NCBI GenBank assembly: GCA_024529925.1
Contig: JAFEUB010001186.1
Coordinates: 248,001-312,000, forward strand
Direction of reading: 5' to 3'
DNA length: 64,000 bases
Origin: Ophthalmolycus amberensis
Taxonomy: Eukaryota; Chordata; Actinopteri; Perciformes; Zoarcidae
Shown piece by piece: positions 19,683 through 30,817 of this stretch; the stretch's first letter is position 1, and each line of letters opens with the position of its first letter. The position numbers and the translations under genes are program-made. The notes under the pieces were generated by a model. That model did not search any database and had not been told where the DNA came from. It worked only from the letters and a program-made list of their open reading frames with translations.

Positions 19683-20486
19683 CAATAGGATGGGATTCTC
19701 TTGGTGCAATTTTGGTGCATTGTGTCCATCCTGACACATAAACCGAGCAAATGAAAGATATGGAGGACAGAGAGAAATCGAGAGCGCACAGCGGGAGACA
19801 GCTGGACAGAGGCCACGGACTGAGAGAGTGATAATAGAGAGGGGGACGGAGTGATGAGAGAGGAGATATAGACAGCGTACACTGACAGAGAGGTAGGAAG
19901 GGCAAGCACAATGTGTGCGGCACAAAAGGTTGCATAGGGACAGATGGCTTCAGGGAGGAGGCGGTCTTTGCAAACTTTCCAACTGGTTCTTCCCCCTGCA
20001 GAAGATGTGCTGCGCAACATTGGTTTGTCCTCTCACTGTTTTACATCAGCGGGCCAGGGACAGAGAGGGAATGTGTCAGTTACCAGTCGGTAGTCAATCC
20101 CTTTATTACTTGGATTTATGTCAGTCAGTCTTACAGCTGGTAAGCCAGCAGGTAATTCTGATCGGTGAGTGAGCTGTCTTATTAAAAACAGCTTTCTTTA
20201 CTTTTTGGGATTATGACATTTCCGAAACTAACTTTAAACCCAAAGTTTTAACGTTTTAGACATTTCGCCTGCTGGAGAGTAAAGATTGGACATGTAAAAC
20301 GTTATAGCCTGAAGCTAATTAGCTTGAGGCACTGTTCCCTCTGTGAAAACCAATGGCTGCATGATGGTTTGGGGGCTTATCGTGTGTCGACACGTTCTCT
20401 TTTAGTTTCGCATTGTTCATGTGGACAATAATGTGAGACAGAACATCTGTTCGTTAACTCGGCTGAGCGGTCGTTCATTAGTCTCC

Positions 20487-20800
20487 ATCAGGCCCTTTTC
20501 CACTACAGGAAGTTAACAAACTGTACATTGTAGAAATCTTCACGAATTCTGCTTTTGTTTCCACTCGCCACCTGCTTTGGGTACAAGCTCTAGAACCTTC
20601 ATTTCGACATTGCTCAGGGGGTGAGGTGGAACCAAATTCCAAGTTGAATTAACTCTCTGAAGTTGTACACTCAAAGCAATGGAACGCAGCTGGAGTGGAG
20701 TTTTGCTGTAGAAAAAAAACTTGGAATGATTGTTGCTTTTCCAGATTTCGGTTCTCCACCAGAGTTTTTTTTTTTGTTTAACTGCACCACCACAGAGCTG
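20487..20800. repeat. Putative MITE (CCCTTTTCCACTACAGG end)
   Basis: Begins near AGGCCCTTTTCCACTACAGG, a terminus typical of fish non-autonomous DNA transposons. The opposite end is not seen, so the length is approximate. Confidence 0.3.
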
Positions 20801-20889
20801 CTGTACCAATGGGGCAGCATGTACAGGTTGGGAATTGAGTGATGTGTTGTTGCTGATCCCGTGGAGCATAAATGAGCTTCTAAATCATA

Positions 20890-23800
20890 TGATAATGTGA
20901 TGTTGGATCATAGACTTGCCAATACCAGATCCAGCATTTTAGGCCATATCCGAAGGGCTGGGTGCTGGTCTGGTGGACTCTCGGCTCCATTCTGTCCAAC
21001 TCTTACCGCACGTTTGGGCCCTTGCAATAACTATGATACTAACTATGATACTTTACAGGTCATTACGTGCCTGTTATTCCATTGTTGTCTGTCCCAAATG
21101 AGGATGCCCCACTGTCGCCATATCAATTGCATATCTCCAAACGATCTGGTTTGTAAAACATAAAAGCCTTACATAGTCTCAGGTTACGTGTCCCAGAAGT
21201 GAGACCTGTGAGAGTCTCATCTTATACTTCCTCCTTTAGTCGATCATCACATTGTTAGTGTAGAGACAAACAGAAGAAACTACTACTATTTTACTTTTTT
21301 AATCCAAATATTTGACTTTTAGACTCACTGAGCTCAGATCAAATCAACCTGAACTACAGTACCTGTTCTTCTTCAGACGCAGTGATGGAACAAAAGGCGC
21401 TTTTTAATCCTGATTTTGTTCATGGGTATAGTGTGGCTCCTTAGTTCAGGTTTAGTTGAGAAGAGCCACCAGCTCGCAGTCAGTCAAACATCTCCATTAA
21501 CATTCAGGAAAGCAGGCAGCCAGATACGCAGTTGGTCACTCAGTGAGCCTGTCGGTTTGTAATCAGCCTCTTCCTGATGCTGATGGGATTAAAGCATCCA
21601 GAGTCTTATCTTTGCCATCAGCAGCCTCTCCTGTGGGTCCAGTCCTGTGCCGTCGCCACGCTGACCCCCTCCTCTGCCGCTAAACTGACTTCAGCTCATC
21701 TCTCCGCGTTGACATCGGCAGGCTGTCCTTTCCTCCCTGTTTCTTCTCCGGACTCCATTTAAAAAACCCTCTTCAGCGCTGCGCTGAAACCCATTACTGC
21801 ATATCAACACACACCGGCATGCAGATACAGCCACGCACAGAACAGACAGATAAACGCACACACTCGGAATGCATAGACACACACTTACACACACGACCAT
21901 GCATACATGTAATGATACCAAATATAAAGGAGATAAGATAAACTTGCTCTCAAACAATCGTTGATATACTTTGAATGGATATGTGGGTCTTGCCGCCATA
22001 CTTTTCACTTCCAGTCTCTCCCTCTCTATGTCCTTGTCATCACACAGCCGGTTAATGTTGTGTAAGAGTGTGTGTGTGTGTGTCCAGATAGGAGGTTATT
22101 TCGAGACGCCAGACTAGCAAAAGATAGTGATCTCAGTCAATCTAATGGAGCTGAAGGGTCACACACACACACACACACACACACACTTTCTCCAAACTAC
22201 TTTAATCCGTTTAGGGAGCATGCTCGGTATTTGAGGGACAGAGGAGCACAATAGGAAAGGATTTAGGGAATATCCTTATCGCATTGTTCGTGCGCGTGTG
22301 TCCTTGTGTGTTAACAGTAACCCCGTCTCTGTTCTGACTCGCCCGCCCTGCAGGGTTGATTTCATCAAACCCGATGGCCCTCATAGATCAACAGATCTTA
22401 CTCTTGTCCCACTGCTGTATGAGTTGTTTTCACAGTGATTCCATGGATTTATCAACTATAAGATGCACAATACCTCTTCTTTGTTGAAGGACCAGAAGGG
22501 CAAAAGATCATTTTAAAGCTTTTTATTCTTCTTTAGGAGAGAAGCTTAAAGTAATAACCTGCAGCTTCTTCTGCTTCTCTCTATCGCTGATTGATACTAG
22601 TGATTTAACCTTTATCCACTTGGTGAAGCTGTGTTTTCTGTCTTAGACACACCTGAGACGGTTCATCTTCCCTAGAGAATCCTCTGCTGAACAGAAAGTG
22701 ATTTATTCTGCCTTTACAGGACCAAAAACAGTGGCTTGTTTGGAAGAAATAAAATACAGCAGACAAAAATGTAAAGAGCTTGACTGAAGTGTATGAGTGC
22801 TTTATTATCACAGTGTGTGGGTTCTGGGTTTCCACTAGCAAAAGCCCTAAAGCAGTGACCATGTATGCTATCACAGGTGCCACCGTAATTAAGAGAAACA
22901 GATGAATCTTGTTTTGCTGACTAAAGAAAAGTGGCTGATGGTGGGCCGCACAATGTAGAGGGTGGCAGTCGACTGAATAAAGGAAGGAATCTGGAGACTA
23001 AGATTGGATAGAATGAGGTTACAGGCAGGAACTGAGTTTTCATTTCTTCAACTTGACGGACTATTTTTAGCAGCAATGGCAGAACTTGTCACTAAGACCT
23101 CGGGACTGTCTGGACACTCAGCCTTAAATACACCAGAGCAATTGGAAGCAGCTAGGAGTTATAAGGTCGATGCAGGACAGCTGAGGCTGTGGTAATCCAG
23201 AAAGACCCGGGAGCTATTATGTGGTGCAAAGCGCCAAGTCATCACAATGGGACAAGTTGGTGCCATGATTCACTGAAACAAATCTGATAAACTTGGACTC
23301 AATAAACGTGTACTATGTGACTCATCACTAAACTGAATGGCTTGTTAAGATATATTGTTTTTGTACGGTGTGCAGTGTGCTCTCACATTCTTTCTGTGCC
23401 TTTGTTAACTGATCCATGGAGCAATCAGTGTGCAGCCATTGAGATGATGCTGCCATTAGGTCTGTGTCAAAGTGCTCTGAGTTTGAAGTTGAGTTCTTTC
23501 TTTTGATTGTCACAGCTCAGTCTATTCTGCACCAGAGCTCTTTAAAAGACTCCACAAGGACCCGCGGGTAGGTCATGGAAATAATCTGGAGAAGATGAAT
23601 GGATAGGTAGATAGATGTTACAGCAGCTTAGAGTATTGAAGATAAAGACAACAAAAGAAAAAAATAAGGACCAAGGGAGCAACAAAGGAGTGTGATATTT
23701 GTGTCCTGTGTGAAAGTATTCATGGCGAAAAAAAGAAATATATTTACGTATACTATAAATGCCCCCAGTGTGTAAACCCCTTTTACTTATGTCACATACA

Positions 23801-24085
23801 TAACTTAACATACATAACAAACGTACACATTTTTACCCAAACAATGACCTTTTACGAAACTTAATTTAGTAGTTTTGTTTCAATACACAATGTAGAGCAC
23901 ATCTTTGAACTGCGACTTTAATCCATGATAAAATAACCTTCCCTTGAAACATAACTGAGAATGCAGTGTGGTTGTATAGGAACGTAATTTGTAGGAGCCA
24001 GGTTTGACCGACAGAGCGGACAGCAGAGCTGCTGCTAGACAGGAAGGTCCTAAAGAGGATGTGAGGATGTTTTCCCTGATGCACT
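20890..24085. other. Non-coding stretch with microsatellites
   Basis: No supportable exon. Holds (TG)n near 22070-22083 and (CA)n at 22161-22186. The minus-strand frame at 21691-22008 is composed largely of the complement of CA repeats and is discounted. Confidence 0.4.
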
Positions 24086-24089
24086 AAAG

Positions 24090-24475
24090 TTTGTGCATTA
24101 TCCTCTTCTCCACCAGCATCTCTAACGGCACCATGGTGCCGGACTTCAAATATAACTTTGCAAACTGCCACCTGCAAAAGTCCAGCCCAATAAACTGGAC
24201 TGGACTGACCACACACATGCACTTTACAAAGAGAGCAGCCACAGAGCACACTCTATCTGCTTATAGGAGACGGAGGTCTTTGGGAGTGCAGGGAGCGCTC
24301 CTGAGGACCTTCTTCGACTCTGTGGTTGGCATCAGACACTTTTTATGGAGTGGCCTGCTGGGGCAGCAGCATCTCGACAGCTGACAGGAACAGACTGAAC
24401 AAACGTATCAAGAAGGCCAGCAGTGTGCTGGGGTGTCCACTGGATACGGTGGAAGTGGTGGGAGTTATTTATAAC
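24090..24475 (+). pseudogene. L2-type LINE fragment (C-terminal ORF2)
   Basis: Degraded plus-strand frames. About 24270-24470 gives TFFDSVVG then, after a frame change, DTFYGVACWGSSISTADRNR, LNKRIKKASSVLGCPLDTVEV. This matches the same L2-like LINE tail seen on the minus strand at 10.4-10.8 kb. Upstream and downstream parts are absent. Confidence 0.75.
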
Positions 24476-24532
24476 ACTTGTTTTGACACATTGTTTTTTT
24501 ACTGTTTGCACTATCCACTATGCTGCTGTAAT

Positions 24533-24663
24533 CCGGTCAGCCACAAAGCAAAAGAAGTCCCGCCGATGCCATGAAGTCTCCCCTGCTGGGGAAATAGACT
24601 CGTACTTTATAGTGCTAAATTAAATACATCCTGAAGAACAAACTTGCTATCTCTAACAAATAA
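24533..24663 (+). repeat. Direct repeat pair, copy 1
   Basis: CAGCCACAAAGCAAAAGAAG ... ATGCCATGAAGTCTCCC ... ACAAACTTGCTATCTCTA. Clearly related to 25203-25340, about 670 bp downstream, in the same orientation. Confidence 0.75.
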
Positions 24664-25202
24664 GTGCATGCTGACAAATCCACTCATCCCTATTAAAACG
24701 CAACGCCATCTTCTTTTCAGGTATTTCCTCAGCAGGGATGCTCGAGTCTCACCTTGCATCACGTGATCTGTTGGCTCTTGACTCTTTCTACGTGTCACAT
24801 TAAATCAACCGCACACGGGCTCGCGCACATATTTGCAGCCACATTTAGATTTATTTCTGCTCGTCTGCATTAGCTCTCCTAAACCTCTAATGTAGGAAAG
24901 TTGATGATTCGGAGATAGTCTCCCCCCCCCTGCACCACTTACAGCTAAAAGCACTGCTAAAAAAAATCAGTATACTCTGGAACTGCTTTTAACTTGCAAC
25001 ATCATCCACAGCCTGCCTTGCTGGATGATCATCTGGTATCTTGAACTGGATACAAATATTTGGAGATCCCATACATACAATTTAAAGTGGATGATATAAA
25101 TTGCAACTTTTTTTCGAATTGGAGTGAGGTGGTTTTAATTTGAAACTGACTCATTGATGTGATTAATCCATCAAGCTCATTTTCTAATCTTGGGCAGGTT
25201 AT

Positions 25203-25340
25203 TATTAGTCAGCCACGAAGCAAAAAAAGTCCCACAGATGCCATGAAGTCTCCCATGCCGGTGTAATGGACCAATACAAACAGACTTACCTTATAGTGCA
25301 TAATTAAAAACATCCCAAAGAGCAAGCTTGCTAGCTCTAG
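25203..25340 (+). repeat. Direct repeat pair, copy 2, target of the 25.3-kb hAT
   Basis: CAGCCACGAAGCAAAAAAAG ... ATGCCATGAAGTCTCCCATG ... GCAAGCTTGCTAGCTCTA. The hAT element that begins at 25343 inserted at its CTCTAGAT end. Confidence 0.75.
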
Positions 25341-25599
25341 ATCAGGGGTGCCCAATATGGCGTCAGGTAGTGCGGGTAGATCGTATGCCATTCAAAATAA
25401 ATGAGATGTCCTCATGGCATTTGCCACTTGATTTTCTAACACACGGGTCACCACGTATGCGCGGTCAACCGCACGAGCTACTGCAAAACTCCGGTGAGCT
25501 AATTAGTTAGCCTTCCAATTTATTTCTACTGAAGAAGCTAAAGCTGCAGCGCCATGATTTGGGAAACCTCCAAAACCTGGCGTCAGAACTGGAGACTCA

Positions 25600-26095
25600 G
25601 CGGAAGGCGTGTGCGTAACTTGACAGTGCGCGCTACACAGAGCAAGTGTCCGTCAGAGTTTGACAAACGCTTTCCAGACTTTGCTTTACTCGAGCCAGTT
25701 GCAACACTTATGTGCTGCACATTTCGGGAAGATATTGAGGTTGATTCACTCGCATCAAAAATGTCAACGCTGTTTCACCTGAACTCGTCTGGAGGATGAG
25801 ATTTTGACACTGCAAGCTGACATTCAGCTGAATTCCAGGGCTCATGGACAGTTTTCTCACAGAGGAAAAGTCCCCAAACATGAGGACATGTGATACCTTC
25901 TTCACTGCATTATTCGGCTCTACTCATTTATGTGAGTCAGCCTTTTCCCACATGAAGAACATTAAGTCCATACACCGTTCCACCATGACTGATGGTCATT
26001 TGAAGTCTGCTTGAGGCGGCTACCAGCAGCTACTGTCCGGATTATGCAACTCTGGCCAATCCCATTCAGTGCAAGTCATCAGAGTAAGGTGACGA
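25600..26095 (+). pseudogene. hAT-type transposase C-terminus, decayed
   Basis: Frames read in succession SEFDKRFPDFALLEPVATLM, then DIEVDSLASKMSTLFHLNSS, EILTLQADIQLNSRAHGQF and STHLCESAFSHMKNIKSIHR with STMTDGHLK. This is the C-terminal half of the SPIN-DOC/GTF2IRD2/EPM2AIP1-like group of domesticated and active hAT transposases (motif YLCESAFSxMKxIKSKYRSxMTDxHL). At least two frame changes and several stops break it. The N-terminal zinc finger and catalytic core are absent. Confidence 0.85.
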
Positions 26096-26194
26096 CCAAA
26101 AATGTACAGAATTGTATTGTGCCATAAGGGTTCATGCATTTATGCAAGGTATGCCAACATATATTGTAAATATAAAGTATACTCAGTAAATATA

Positions 26195-26205
26195 AAGTAT
26201 ACTCA

Positions 26206-26242
<37 letters not shown>

Positions 26243-26319
26243 TATATATATATATCTATATATATAGATATATATATATATAGATATATATATATCTATA
26301 TATATATATATATATATAT
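26195..26319. repeat. (TA)n tract with GATATATATC interruptions
   Basis: Long alternating TA with regularly spaced G/C substitutions (TAGATA, TATCTA); continues on the other side of the nested element at 26709-26745. Confidence 0.95.
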
Positions 26320-26708
26320 TAGGGGTGTAACAATACGCGTATTCGTATTGAACTGAGGCTTTTTTTTTTTAAACCTTTATTTAACCAGGTAGTCCCATTG
26401 AGATTAAAAATCTCTTTTGCAAGATGTAAGTAACAATACTACATAACATTAAGGAGCACTTTTAGTTTTTTATGCTTATGTGTTGCTAAGAAGACACCCC
26501 AGAAGATGGGTCACTCAGGTATAGTTCCATCATTGTTCAAAGTCAAAGAATAACTTTATGATGTTAGTTGTAATGAATAAATATATTTTAAAATCAAGTA
26601 CATTTCTCTGCCATTTATAGTTTTCTACTGTACCGAAACATACCGAACCGTGGCTCCACTGTATCGTACCGAACCCAACCGTGAGTTTTGTGAACCGTTA
26701 CACCCCTA
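26320..26708 (+). mobile_element. hAT-like MITE nested in the (TA)n of the larger hAT
   Basis: Termini TAGGGGTGTAAC and GTTACACCCCTA are perfect 12-bp inverted repeats. ATATATAT lies on both sides, consistent with an 8-bp target duplication though uninformative in (TA)n. The 389-bp body includes AAACCTTTATTTAACCAGGT and a right sub-terminal GAACCCAACCGTGAGTTTTG. No coding capacity. Confidence 0.85.
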
Positions 26709-26837
26709 ATATATATATATATATATATCTATATATATATAGATATTCAGCATTTTTAATGTAGGTAGATCATTTTGACTTGGTCATTTTAAAAGCAGCT
26801 CACAAGCCGAAAAAGTGTGGGCACCCCTGCTCTAGAT

Positions 26838-27700
26838 GCTGGGTTAAACAGTTTGCTACGGTTGGTCACTTTTTGCAGTGTGTGAACGTTGTTCTACTGA
26901 ATAGTCAAGTAGAAATCCACTTACCCATCAACTGGAGTTTTAATACGTAGTCAGCATCTTCAGGTACACCTCTTTCTCTCACACACACACCAACACACTC
27001 ACTCCCCGTCTCTCGCTTTTTCTTTCTTTCTTCCCACCTCAGCTCAACCTCTCGCTCTCCCTCCCTCGCTCCCTCTCTACCGGGCCATGTTTTTCTCTTT
27101 TCATTGCTAGCTCAGCTGTCCAGCAGGGTGACTTGCTGTTTTAGCTACAGGCTTCACTTTGCCTCGTCATCCATTTTCTAGTTTTCTTCCCTTTCATATT
27201 TATTAAGCCTCCCGACTGACCTCAAGCATGCCTTTTTAAAAGCGGAGCGGAGGCGGCGAGGTGAGAGATCGCTGTGTGGCGACTTCATGGCTAACCGCGG
27301 GGAGGCGCAGAGAAAAAGAACCGGCAGGGAGAAGCATTTGAATAGAGTGGGGGGGACATTTCATCCCAAAAGAGCATTGAAGAAAGCAATTCAACTCACA
27401 ATTGTGCATTAAAATCAAGCATATAAATCAGTCTTCTGCTTGTTGAGCTGCTCTATGACACACCAGTGCAGGTTTTATTGTTCCGCCCATGCACCAATGC
27501 CCTTTTTTTTCCACATTTGTTTGCCATGTTACAAGTCATACAATACCAGATTTGACTGTACTTATGGCTGCATATCAATAACTCGTAATGTACTGCTGTC
27601 ACAGCCCGGCTCTTAGGTTGTGACAAAAATGGGAAACAGGTATGATCGATTATAAAGGTCATTTAAGTGCAGAAACATGAAAATCACACAAAGCAATGAC
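26838..27700. other. Non-coding, no gene supported
   Basis: C/T-rich around 26990-27080 with short TCTC runs; otherwise no exon or repeat recognised. Confidence 0.4.
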
Positions 27701-27718
27701 TACGTAAAGTGTGTATTA

Positions 27719-28054
27719 TCAATAACCTGAGTTTTGGAGGTGTGAGTGTGCTGTATGGATGTTATGCTGTCCAATGTTTCCGTAGTTATACACCAGACAA
27801 ACAACCAGTTCATGACCTGCATATTTTAAATCTGTGTCGTAAATATCATGCACTCGTTCTCCTGTTACATGTAGCAATAACGCTTTGAGCCTCGCATCTC
27901 CGCCACTGTTCATTGCAGTGGTGTCATTTTCAAACCTTTGCACCCATTTATTCCAGCGAGTCCGGACAGAGCCAGGGTACGTTTTGGTGTTGAAAGGTGG
28001 GAGAGCAGCGGCGTTTCCTGCCACGCTTGCTGCAGTGTGCCGACTACCATTCAC
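27719..28054 (-). pseudogene. Gypsy-type gag N-terminal fragment (111 codons)
   Basis: The minus-strand frame begins with Met at 28054 and contains FNTKTYPGSVRTRWNKWVQR, FENDTTAMNSGGDARLKALL and LHVTGERVHDIYDTD. This matches the widespread retrotransposon gag pattern 'RWxKWxxxFExxxxAxxxxDxRxKALLLHxxGexVxDIfdT'. The gag continues normally for several hundred residues, but here it ends after about 110, with no zinc knuckle, protease or RT downstream. It lies just after an LTR-like leader on the same strand. Confidence 0.7.
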
Positions 28055-28099
28055 GTTTGTCTGTGTTAGCTTGGCTAGCTTGGCCTAGCCGCACTCATC

Positions 28100-28560
28100 C
28101 GCTTGTCCATCGTTCTCCCCTCTTTTTTCTTTTTGGAAAAGCGGTGTCCGTGTCGACAGGCTACAGGCTTTTATTGCGAGGCTCGTACACACACAGTTAA
28201 CCCCGTCTTGTTGACTGAATGTACGCCACCCCCGCCAGGTGGCATACATTCAGTCAACAAGACATAACTTCGTTATGTTGGGACTGGACATCTTTCTGTT
28301 TCCAGAGAATTTAGTGTTTTGGGTCTTCTGTCAGTTTTTTCTTTGTTTCACGTTTTTTTTCATTCAGATTTAGTGTTTTCAGCTTTTATTCTGAAGTTAA
28401 CTCCTCATGTGTCTTTTCTTGTTTTACTTCCAGCCCTTTTGGTTTTTTTTCCCGCCTTTCAGATTGTCTGTTAGTTTCACCTGTCTCTCATCAGCCCATG
28501 TGCCCTGTGCTCCTGCTCACTTCTTCCCACCCCCCCATCACTAAGTCCCTATTTATAGTT
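28100..28560 (-). mobile_element. LTR-like leader of the Gypsy fragment
   Basis: On the minus strand a TATAAATAG box (28557-28549) is followed about 375 bases later by AATAAA (28175-28170), with the gag start about 115 bases further on. That order fits U3 promoter, R and polyadenylation signal of an LTR. Exact LTR borders and primer-binding site could not be fixed. Confidence 0.4.
28205..28263. repeat. Strong hairpin: 26-bp arms, 7-nt loop
   Basis: Arms 28205-28230 and 28238-28263 are reverse complements with one mismatch (GTACGCC versus GGCATAC); the loop is CCCGCCA. It lies between the TATA-like box and the polyadenylation signal of the LTR-like leader. Confidence 0.92.
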
Positions 28561-28569
28561 CAGTCCCAG

Positions 28570-29430
28570 TTTGAAATGACACTTTTGTGTTTGAGAATAT
28601 ATGTTGCCTCAAAGAATGTATTATCATTCATTTCGGATTATCAGGATCACAGGAAGTGGTGATCACAAAATGAGTTGCAGTGTGTGAAAAAAAGTTTGTT
28701 TTTATTCTGTTACATCATGGTGCGAATGTTACAACTCAGTCATATGTGGCTGATTTCCTAAATCTGCCTTCGTAAGTAGGTTTTCCCATGTAAACTTTAA
28801 AGGTCAAAATGTTTTTCAAGTCAAGATCTCATATCTTCCAATATGTTCTGACGGTTACATTTATTAAGGAGTGAAAACCTGCAGTGGCCATATAGAGACA
28901 TTTTCTTTCCATTAGGGATTAGAGTCGACCCTGAATTAGAGTTTGAAGACGGTCGGCGACACAAGCAAAGCGACACTTTAAAACCCTAAATGAGTTGATG
29001 AGTTAAAAGGATCCTTCAAAGAAAACCGCATGACACGCCACCAAGTGTATAAGCCTCCATGTGATAACCCTGCCATGCTTCAGGCCCACTCCAACATACT
29101 ACAGTCACTTCTCCGGCGTTTCTGTTTCATGCTGCAATAACTTAGATCAAGCATGTTTCTATTTCACCCATACGTGTGTCCTTAATCTGAATTGAAATGA
29201 TTTCCACACACAAAAACACCCTGTCACACACACTCCCTGGCCCCGTGGGCTGCTAGGAAATGCAGTATTAAATGAACACACACACACTCAGCTTTACTTA
29301 TTGCTATATTCCTGTTTTTTGCATTTATAATAAAGTGCCTGAGGAAGTACATGTGCAGATTAATGGCCCTTCTTCGGGAACAGCTAATAGTATGCAGAAT
29401 TTATGCATTCAGACTTTATTTTTAATAGGA
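28570..29430. other. Non-coding, no gene supported
   Basis: No exon with credible splice sites or domain. Contains only short CA runs near 29275. Confidence 0.4.
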
Positions 29431-29441
29431 ATAATAGGCGG

Positions 29442-29453
29442 TGTGTGTGTGTG

Positions 29454-29516
<63 letters not shown>

Positions 29517-29534
29517 AGGGGGGGGGGGGGGGGG
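29442..29534 (+). repeat. (TG)n microsatellite ending in a G-run
   Basis: About 36 TG units with one CG interruption, then GGA and an uninterrupted G-tract of about 18 bases. Frames of 66-95 codons across it are repeat translations, not genes. Confidence 0.95.
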
Positions 29535-30410
29535 CGGACTCGCTACCCCTTTTTTATGACAGTGAATTGGCTCGGTGTGTTACTGTGGGTTTGTTTATCG
29601 TGAGAAAATGGGTTCAGACCAGAGGTTCCCAATTGGTGGGCCAATTCATCGCCAGTGGTAGAATCTGCTTTGTAGTTAAAGCTTTATTTTGAAGGGTAGC
29701 ACTTCTCCGGACACATTTTAAAGGTTACGATGTTTCTCAATATAGAATTGCAGCAGAGGTAAACCCTGACAATAGAAACTAAAGTGAAACACTTTATCAT
29801 TTCTCTTCATGTCTCCAGTCCCTCGCTGTTACTCTTAACCAGTCTCAGCCATCCTAAAGCTTTGTTCATACTCTCGTCAGACAACGTTGGCGCAAGCCTC
29901 CGCACATTCTCCGAAAGCCAGATGCTGTACAAACGGCGTACAAAATAAAAATGCACTGTGAAGAAGCAAGAAGACCACAAGTGTCGTCCAAACCAAGCTC
30001 CACAATGCTGAGGAGGAATTGTAATTGACTGTAAACTTGTATCTCAAATTACCGGACCACTTTATTGCCTTTCATGCAAGCCCTGTAAAGACAGAGATCA
30101 AGTAGTAATTGCATTATAAAGAAACAGAGGTTGAAAATTGAATTTGGCTGACCAAATATTTACTCAAATGAGGATTTTTCTTTTTAGACCTCCGGTTTTT
30201 AAAGCGTTTAAAAACTATTTTCCTGTTAATTCTTAATAATGCTTTTATCAGTGAACAAAAAGCTCAGATCACGGCGTACAAAGATTCATGACTAAGCGCC
30301 GCGACCACTTGCAGAGCCTTCTCGTACAATATGGAGGCTGTGATTGCACCGTTTACTCGCGCTGTAAATCTTTAATCCTGAGTACCTTTAAACCTCACTA
30401 CAGTCCGTCT
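29535..30410. other. Non-coding, no gene supported
   Basis: No long frame or recognised repeat. Confidence 0.4.
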
Positions 30411-30414
30411 GGAT

Positions 30415-30660
30415 CATAGACTGTATTAAAGAAGTAGACATACTCATCGTGACGTCACCTATTGGTTTGTGGACTTCCGTTTATTGAAGGAGACTTGAAA
30501 CTAGAGATTGAGACCATAAGCTCATGTTTACAATGTTTACTGAGGTAATAAATCAAGAGAGAAGTCGAGTCATTTTCTCATAGACTTCTATACAACCAGA
30601 GGAGTCGCCCCCTGCTGGACACTAGAGAGAATGCAGGTTTGAAGACACTTTTAAGACAGG
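30415..30660 (+). repeat. Dispersed repeat family F1, copy 2
   Basis: CATAGACTGTATTAAAGAAG, GAGATTGAGACCATAAGCTC, ACAATGTTTACTGAGGTAAT and GTCGCCCCCTGCTGGACACT, in the same order as the inverted copy at 18.75-19.15 kb and the partial one at 49.7 kb. Confidence 0.7.
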
Positions 30661-30817
30661 TTGATGCCTGGTCTGGACAGAACTGGACATACAGTAATGT
30701 GCCCAAAGACTGTTCAAGCTACAGTTGGTGAAAGTCAGAGTTTCGATACAGGTGCACACATTCCCCTGTTATCCAACCCCTGATCTCTGAGCCTCTTATC
30801 CAGTGAACCAGTTAGAA

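Larger units (their letters stand above)
25343..26829 (+). mobile_element. hAT element with perfect 8-bp target duplication
   Basis: Inverted termini CAGGGGTGCCCA (25343) and TGGGCACCCCTG (to 26829). The octamer CTCTAGAT is present exactly on both sides (25335-25342 and 26830-26837), the defining hAT signature. It carries a decayed transposase-like gene, a (TA)n tract and a second hAT-like element nested at 26320-26708. Confidence 0.92.

Noticed and set aside
29046..29110. GTGTATAAGCCTCCATGTG reads VYKPPC, reminiscent of the start of the next ZC2HC1A exon (VYKPP).
   Set aside because: No polypyrimidine tract before the AG, and the residues after VYKPP do not fit the family; probably coincidence.
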